From: Hyphomicrobiales bacterium
GTDB taxonomy: Bacteria > Pseudomonadota > Alphaproteobacteria > Rhizobiales > Beijerinckiaceae
Length of the DNA stretch: 10,021 nt
Direction of reading: 5' to 3'
NCBI GenBank assembly: GCA_025363375.1
Contig: JANYDZ010000286.1
Coordinates: 1 to 10,021 of the forward strand
Part shown: piece by piece, positions 1 to 5,800 of the stretch
How positions within the stretch are numbered: position 1 is the stretch's first letter
Layout of the letters: each line of letters starts with the position of its first letter
Notes under the pieces: generated by a model
What the model saw: only the letters and a program-made list of their open reading frames with translations
Database searches by the model: none
Told to the model about the DNA's origin: nothing
Position numbers and translations under genes: made by a program

Positions 1-575
1 CCCAGCGGGTTGTGCGGACCGCCTGCGACTCCAACTCCGCTCTGGAGCTTTTGCACAGAACGTTTCAGATCAGGCTGGCGCTCGATCATTTCCTTGGGCG
101 GATACCAGTCCGGCCATTCCTGCTTGCTGTTGATCGTGGCCGCGCCCGACCAGGCAAAGCCCTCGCGCCCGACGCCGACGCCGTAGCGCATCGCCTTGCC
201 GCCGCCGAGCACGTAATAGAGATAATGCGCGGAGGGATCGATGATGATCGAGCCCGTGGGCTCGCTGGTGCGGTAATCGATTTCGGCGCGCGCGAACTCA
301 GCGGGAAAAGTTCCCCGGCTCACCGCGCGAACAGCGAATTTCTCGCCCTGGGCGTCGCCGTAAAGCGCCTTGTAGTTCTGATCTTCGGACGACGCCTCCG
401 GCTTGAGTTTCGACTCGGGTTTCGACTCGGGTTTCGACTCGGGTTTTCCGCGGCGGGGCGCGGGAACGGCGGCCTGCACCGGCGGTTGCGGTTGCGTGGT
501 GTTGCAACCGGCAAGACCGAGCGCAAGAGCTGAAGCGGCGCCGCCCAGGAGGGCGCGACGGACGATGGCTGACAT
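1..575 (-). CDS. L,D-transpeptidase (ErfK/YbiS/YcfS/YnhG, YkuD fold) lipoprotein, 5' part only
   Basis: Probable periplasmic L,D-transpeptidase, the enzyme class that makes 3-3 peptidoglycan crosslinks or attaches proteins to the wall. It starts with ATG at 573-575 and stays open through 191 codons to the window edge, so the C-terminus is missing. Residues 1-24 form a lipoprotein signal: Arg6-Arg7, a hydrophobic stretch, then the lipobox Leu-Ala-Gly-Cys24. A Pro/Gln-rich and Glu-Ser-Lys-Pro-repeat linker follows (about residues 25-60). The family-typical YkuD start comes next: a Thr-Gly-Ser-Ile-Ile-Ile-Asp strand, then a Leu-Tyr-Tyr-Val-Leu strand, Tyr-Gly-Val-Gly-Val-Gly-Arg-Glu-Gly-Phe, Trp-Ser-Gly, Glu-Trp-Pro-Asp-Trp-Tyr-Pro-Pro, and finally Gly-Gly-Pro-His-Asn-Pro-Leu. 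The catalytic His/Ser-x-Gly-Cys motif would lie beyond base 1, so activity cannot be judged. It follows pbpC on the same strand after an 87-base gap and may belong to its operon or have its own promoter. Family assignment is by recognised sequence pattern. Confidence 0.86.
   Translation of the reverse strand, partial: MSAIVRRALLGGAASALALGLAGCNTTQPQPPVQAAVPAPRRGKPESKPESKPESKLKPEASSEDQNYKALYGDAQGEKFAVRAVSRGTFPAEFARAEIDYRTSEPTGSIIIDPSAHYLYYVLGGGKAMRYGVGVGREGFAWSGAATINSKQEWPDWYPPKEMIERQPDLKRSVQKLQSGVGVAGGPHNPL
408..446. repeat. 12-bp in-frame tandem repeat, about 3.25 copies
   Basis: The 12-base unit tttcgactcggg occurs perfectly at 408-419, 420-431 and 432-443, followed by ttt. Read on the minus strand it encodes successive Lys-Pro-Glu-Ser units in the linker between the lipid-anchored Cys24 and the catalytic domain of the L,D-transpeptidase. 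The unit is a multiple of three, so gain or loss of copies would only change linker length. A degraded further copy may lie just left of 408. Confidence 0.9.
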
Positions 576-606
576 GAAATGGCCCCAAATGAGTCGATGT
601 GGAGCC

Positions 607-633
607 ATAATACGGATGACGGTGCGTTGGCAA
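607..633 (-). promoter_or_regulatory. Possible weak promoter ahead of the L,D-transpeptidase gene
   Basis: In the 87-base gap after pbpC, the minus strand reads TTGCCA (628-633), a 15-base spacer, then TATTAT (607-612), in a conspicuously AT-rich patch for this DNA. The spacer is 1-2 bases shorter than ideal, so this is tentative. A weak inverted repeat (gcgtt at 624-628, aacgc at 643-647) overlaps it. If the promoter is real, the L,D-transpeptidase gene can be expressed without the macroglobulin and pbpC. Confidence 0.25.
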
Positions 634-662
634 TAATTGATTAACGCTAAATGACGCCGCCC

Positions 663-2804
663 CTATTCGAGCCGCACCATCACGCTGTCGGTCGCGCCAT
701 TCGCGTCGATGACCGAGACACGCGCGAAACCCGCGCCATCCGGGCGCCAAATGGCCTGCCGGCGAAGCTCCGGCGCGCCCACCGGCGCGCCGTTAACCAT
801 CCAGACAAAAGGCGGCGCGCCGCCCTGCGCTTTCAGGGACAGCGCGGTCTCGTCGGAGGGCCCCGCCCCCAATCCCAGATCGACGCGCGCGCCGTCGGGC
901 GGATAGGCGATCTTCAGGGTGCTGGTGAGCGCCGCGGCAAGGGTTTTGGGCGCGTCCTTGCGCAAATGCCGCAGGGGCGGCGGCAGGTTCGCGGTGGTCG
1001 AGTTCAACACGTTGGGCGGCGCCGGGATCGGTTCGCGCTCGCCGCCGAGCCGGGCGAAAGCGTCGAACAGGATGGGCGCGGCCACCTGCCGGCCGACCAG
1101 CCCCGGCACGGCGCCGTTGTCGGCGCGGCCGACCCAGACGCCGATGGTCGCGCGTCTGTCGAAGCCCACCGCGACCGCGTCGCGGTAGCCATAGGAGGTG
1201 CCCGTCTTGAAGGCGATGCGCCCGCCGGTCGCGTTGGCCGGCGGCGGCGCGCCGCGCAACACGTCGAAAACATACCAGGCCGCGACCGGCTCGGCGACGC
1301 GGCGATCCGCGTCGCCGCGCGCCGCGTCCGCCCGCTCCACAAGGGCGGGCACGCGTCCGCCGCGGGCCAGTCCCGCGTAGAGTTTCACAAGGTCGCTCAG
1401 GCTGATCCCAAGCCCGCCAAGGCCGACGGCGAGGCCGGGCGCCGCGTCGCCGCCCACCACGATGTCCGCGCCGGCGTTCTTCAGCCGCGCCAGAAAGCGC
1501 TGCGGCCCCACTTCGTTGAGCAGCGTGACGGCGGGCATGTTGAGAGATTGCTGCAACGCGTAGCGCGCCGTCACCTGCCCCTGGAAACGCAGATCGAAAT
1601 TCTCCGGCGCGTAAAGCCCGAACCGCGCGCGGCGGTCCTCCAGCAGGGTCTGCGGATGGGCGATTCCGTTCTCGAACGCCAGGGCGTAAATGAACGGCTT
1701 CAGCGCCGAGCCCGGCGAACGCATGGCCTGAGTGAGATCGAGCGCCCCGGCGCGCTCGATGGAGAAATAATCCGCGCCGCCCACATGCGCGCGCACCTCT
1801 CCGGTGGAATTGTCGACGGCCAGAACCGCCACCGAGATTTTCGGCCCGAGACGTTCGGCCGCCTCGCGCGCCAATTGTTCAAGGCTCGTCTGCAATCGAT
1901 GGTCGAGCGTCAGGCGCGCGACGCGCTGGTCGGGCGCCGCCTTCAGCGCGGCCTCGCTCGCATGGGCGGCGAGGGACGGGAACGCCTTGCGCTCGCGCGG
2001 CACCGGTTCGGCTTTCGCCATCAGGGTTTCGCCTGGCGCAATGACGCCGTGCCGCAGGGCGCGCTCAAGCACGCGGTCGCGCGCGCGCCGCGCGGCTTCG
2101 GGCGCGCGGTCGGGCCGCCGCGCTTCGGGCGCCTGCGGCAGCGCGACGAGCAGCGCGGCCTCGCTCCAGGACAGGCGTTTCGGCTCCTTGCCGAAATACG
2201 ACAGGCTGGCGGCGCGCAACCCCTCGAGATTGCCGCCATAGGGCGCGAGCGCCAGATAGAGCCCGAGGATTTCGTCCTTGCCGTAGCGGGCCTCGAGCTG
2301 CGTCGCGCGCATCATCTGCCGCGCCTTGGCGGAGAGCGTGCGCTCGTCGCGCGGCTCCAGCAGGCGCGCCACCTGCATGGTCAGGGTCGAGCCGCCGGAG
2401 ACGACGCGGCCGTTTTTGACGAATTGCGCGCCGGCGCGCGCGATGGCGAGGTAATCGACGCCGCGATGACGGCGAAACCGTCGGTCTTCATAAGTTTCCA
2501 GCAGCGTGAAAAAACGCGGATCGACGTCGCGCGCCGCGACGGGAAGGCGCCAGCGGCCGTCGCTCGCCGTGAACGCGCGCAGCAATTTGCCGTCGCGGTC
2601 GACGACAATGTTCGAGCCGTGCGAGGCCAGCGCGACATCAAGCGGCCCCAGCGCGCGCTCGTATTGCTTCAGCGCGCCGGGAACGGCGAGGCTGATGAAC
2701 GCGGTAAGGCCCGCCGCGACGGCGAAGCGGCGCCTGGAAGCCTGGACGATCTCCGGCGCCAAACTTGAGAACGCGCAACCGGTTTGCGAAGCGCGCGCGC
2801 CCAT
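663..2804 (-). CDS. pbpC: Penicillin-binding protein 1C (bifunctional glycosyltransferase/transpeptidase)
   Basis: Inner-membrane enzyme predicted to polymerise lipid II into glycan strands and crosslink their peptides. From ATG 2804 it is 713 residues, slightly short of E. coli PBP1C. A short cytosolic arm and a weak membrane segment (about 28-46) come first. The GT51 domain shows Glu-Asp-Arg-Arg-Phe (catalytic Glu about 107), Gly-Gly-Ser-Thr-Leu-Thr-Met-Gln (about 137-144), a Lys-Asp-Glu-Ile-Leu motif and Tyr-Gly-Gly-Asn-Leu-Glu-Gly. The transpeptidase domain has all three motifs: Ser-Ala-Leu-Lys (Ser about 366), Ser-Leu-Asn (about 420) and Lys-Thr-Gly (about 533). The last 90 or so residues fit the PBP1C-specific C-terminal domain. 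The ATG overlaps the macroglobulin stop as TGATG, with GGAG eight bases ahead. A GTG one codon upstream (2805-2807) is also possible. The overlap implies translational coupling. Confidence 0.95.
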   Translation of the reverse strand: MGARASQTGCAFSSLAPEIVQASRRRFAVAAGLTAFISLAVPGALKQYERALGPLDVALASHGSNIVVDRDGKLLRAFTASDGRWRLPVAARDVDPRFFTLLETYEDRRFRRHRGVDYLAIARAGAQFVKNGRVVSGGSTLTMQVARLLEPRDERTLSAKARQMMRATQLEARYGKDEILGLYLALAPYGGNLEGLRAASLSYFGKEPKRLSWSEAALLVALPQAPEARRPDRAPEAARRARDRVLERALRHGVIAPGETLMAKAEPVPRERKAFPSLAAHASEAALKAAPDQRVARLTLDHRLQTSLEQLAREAAERLGPKISVAVLAVDNSTGEVRAHVGGADYFSIERAGALDLTQAMRSPGSALKPFIYALAFENGIAHPQTLLEDRRARFGLYAPENFDLRFQGQVTARYALQQSLNMPAVTLLNEVGPQRFLARLKNAGADIVVGGDAAPGLAVGLGGLGISLSDLVKLYAGLARGGRVPALVERADAARGDADRRVAEPVAAWYVFDVLRGAPPPANATGGRIAFKTGTSYGYRDAVAVGFDRRATIGVWVGRADNGAVPGLVGRQVAAPILFDAFARLGGEREPIPAPPNVLNSTTANLPPPLRHLRKDAPKTLAAALTSTLKIAYPPDGARVDLGLGAGPSDETALSLKAQGGAPPFVWMVNGAPVGAPELRRQAIWRPDGAGFARVSVIDANGATDSVMVRLE

Positions 2805-5800
2805 CACGGTTTCTCCGCGATCTCCACGCCGCCGAAAGCCGTGCGTCCGAAGCGCTGCGGCGCGTACATGTCCTCGATGGTCGCGGGCGGCAGCACGTAT
2901 TTGCCCGGCGTCACCGCGCGCACGATGTAGGCGAGCGTAAACTCCGCCTGATCGCCGCCCGAACGGTTGATCGCGGCGACGAAACGGTCGTCGCGGTATT
3001 CGGTGTGTTCGGGCTGGATCGTGCGTTTGAGAAAGGCCAGATCCTCGATGGAGCCGCCCTCGAACATGTCGGCATTCTCGATTTCGAGTCCCGCCGGCAG
3101 TTGATCGACGAGCAGCAGCCTGGCGTAGGCTTTCTCCAGTTCAGCCACTTTCAGCGCCACCACATAGCGCTCGTTCTGCTTCATGGCGTTGGGCTCGACC
3201 CGCTTGCCGTCCATCCGATGGAAAGTGCGCTGGATGCGGTAGCCATTTTCCGCCGCGGGCTCGGGCACGCTCGGATTGCCCGATGTCGTGATGACGATTT
3301 GCGCGGGCGCCTGACCGTTGTTCGCGACGACGACATTGCGGCCCTCAAGAGCCAGGCCCTTCCAGCTGCGGTAATAGGCGCCCTGATGCGCGGCGCCGTC
3401 CACGGTCAGCGCCATGTTCTGCGTCTCGCGCGAAAGGCCGGCGGCCGCGAGCACCATCCACGCGTTTTCCTGCGTGCTGGTGTAACGCGGCGTGGCGCGC
3501 TCTTCCTCGAGCGCGAGACTGGCCTTGACGAGATCGGCGCGCGGCATGCCCGCTTCGGAGGCCAGCGCCAGAACGCCGGCGCTGTCGCGCAAACGCGAAC
3601 CATAGTCGGCGCGGGAGAAACGCGAGCGCTGCATGGCGCCGAGCTGCTCGTTCGCCGACGCGAACACCGCCTGCGCGCGGCCGCGGTCGCCCAGCAACGC
3701 CAGCGCGGCGCCAAGTTGCGCGCGCGCCAGAGCGCTCGCGAAGTTCGACAGCTTGGTGTCCGCAAGATAGCGCAAATCTCCCATGATGGGCCGGCCGTTG
3801 CGGGCCAGCACATAGACGGAATAGGCGACGGCTTCCGCCTTGGCGGCGTCGAACTCGCCGGCGTTGACGACCGCGTTGCGCATGAAGTCGAGCGCCTGAT
3901 CGAAGGCGCGTTGCGGCACGTCGAACTTGTTTTCACGCGCCCGCGTCAGAAAGTCGACGACGAAAGCGTGCAGCCACAGATCGTCCGCGCCCGAGGCCGT
4001 CCACAGACCGATGGCGCCGTTCGTGTCCTGCCGCGTCAACACGCGTTCGATAGCGTCGCGGACGCGCTCGTCGAGTTTGCCGTCGATGGGCAGCAGCTCC
4101 TGCGAGGCGAGCTTGTTGACGTAAAGCAGCGGCATGGCGCGGCTGACGATTTGCTCCGAACAACCGTAGGGATAGCGGTCCAGCGCCTGCAACAGCGCCG
4201 GCACGTCGATGCCGCCGAGCGGCGACACGGCGACCGACACGGCGCCGGTGCCCGGCACGAAATCGCCGAGCAGATCGCCCGAAATCGTCACCGTGCCGCC
4301 AGCCGCCACGGTCCGCACGCTGCGCCGATACAGCGCCGACGCGCCGCTCTGCACATTCAGCGCGAAGCTTTGCGCCGCCCTGACGTTGGGTCCGCTGAGC
4401 ACGAGGTCCATGGTCGCCGCGCCCGTGCCGGCGCCCGTCACCGGGACGCTGAAGGACTCGCGTCCGCCGGCGTTGAGCCGCACCACGCGGCGCAGCGCGC
4501 CGGCGGGAATCGTCACGGGGCCGCGAATGTCGAGATCGATCGTGTAGTCGCCGGCGGCCCCTTCCACGTTGTCGATCTGCATATGGAACCGCGACTGATC
4601 GCCCAGCGCGAGAAAGCGCGGCAGGGTCGCCTGCACGATGACGGGATCGCGCACCACGACATCGATGGAGGCCTGCCCGACCCTGCCCTTCGCCCACGCC
4701 ACCGCCATGACGCGCATGGCGCCGTTGAACGCGGGAATCTCGAAGGTCGCGCGGGCGACGCCTTGCGCGTCGACTTTCACGACGCCGGAATAGCGCGACA
4801 ACGGCTCCTGGGTGGGACGCGCGCCTTCCATCGGCGCGCCGCCGTCGCCGCCGGAACGGATGCCGCCGCGCGAACCCTGCATGCCGTCGATGAGCAGACC
4901 ATAGAGATCGCGCACTTCGGCGCCGAGAAGCCGTTGGCCGAAGAAATGTTTGGTCGGATCGGGCGGTTCGTAGCGCGTCAGATTGAGAATGCCGATATCG
5001 ACGGCGGCGAGCGTCACATAGGCTTCCTCGCCCGCCGCAAGACCCGCGAGCCGCACGGGAATCGTCAGCGCGCGGCGCGGCTCGATTTTGGCGGGCGCTT
5101 CGATGCTCACTTCGAGTTTGCGCGCGTCCTGATCGACGCCGAACCAGGCAAGCCCGAGCGCGCGGCCCGGCATGCGTTTGGCCGCCTGATCGAGCGGGCG
5201 ATGCGCCAGCGCGACCGCATAGGCGCCCGAGCCCCAGTCGGCGCTGACCGGCAAAGTCAATACGTTGTCGCCGGTTTTGACATCGAGCATGCGCAGGTCG
5301 TTAACCTTGTCGCCGACGATGGCGACCGAAGCCTTGCCGTCGAAGCGCGACGCGATCCGCACCTTCATCTGTTCGCCGGCGCGATAACTCGTCTTGTCGA
5401 GCGTCACCTGCAGAAGATCGGGCGTTTCCGCCGTCGCGTCGCCGGACCAGCCGACTTCGAAATTGACCGAAGTCGGCGCGTCGCCGCCCTCATCGGACTT
5501 CAGATCGAGGCGCCAGGCGCCCCAGCCGACGGTCGCCGATATTTTTGCGGGATCGGCGGCGGCGACATCGACGCGGCCATCGGCGACGCGGCGCGCGTTC
5601 TTCACGCGCTCGTAGCCCCAGCGGCCGTCGGAATTGTACCACTGGTAATTGTTGGTGACGCGGTAAAGCGACCATTGCACGTTGCGCCGCGCGACGCGCT
5701 GGCCGGAAGCCGAGAGCGTTACAACGTCGAACGTGGCGAGGGACCCTTCCGCAAGTTCGCCGAAGGTCTTCTTGACGGCGATCATGCCGGCGTCGGGCAG

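Noticed and set aside
624..647. Inverted repeat gcgtt...aacgc after pbpC as a terminator
   Set aside because: Five-base arms with a 14-base AT-rich loop make an unstable structure, and no T run follows.
298..750. A minus-strand frame with Val-Glu-Thr-Arg repeats overlapping the L,D-transpeptidase start
   Set aside because: It only reads the 12-bp repeat in another frame. The ATG 575 frame carries the lipobox and the YkuD pattern.
651..2768. A 705-codon plus-strand frame opposite pbpC
   Set aside because: Same in-register shadow effect; the minus-strand frame carries every PBP1C motif.
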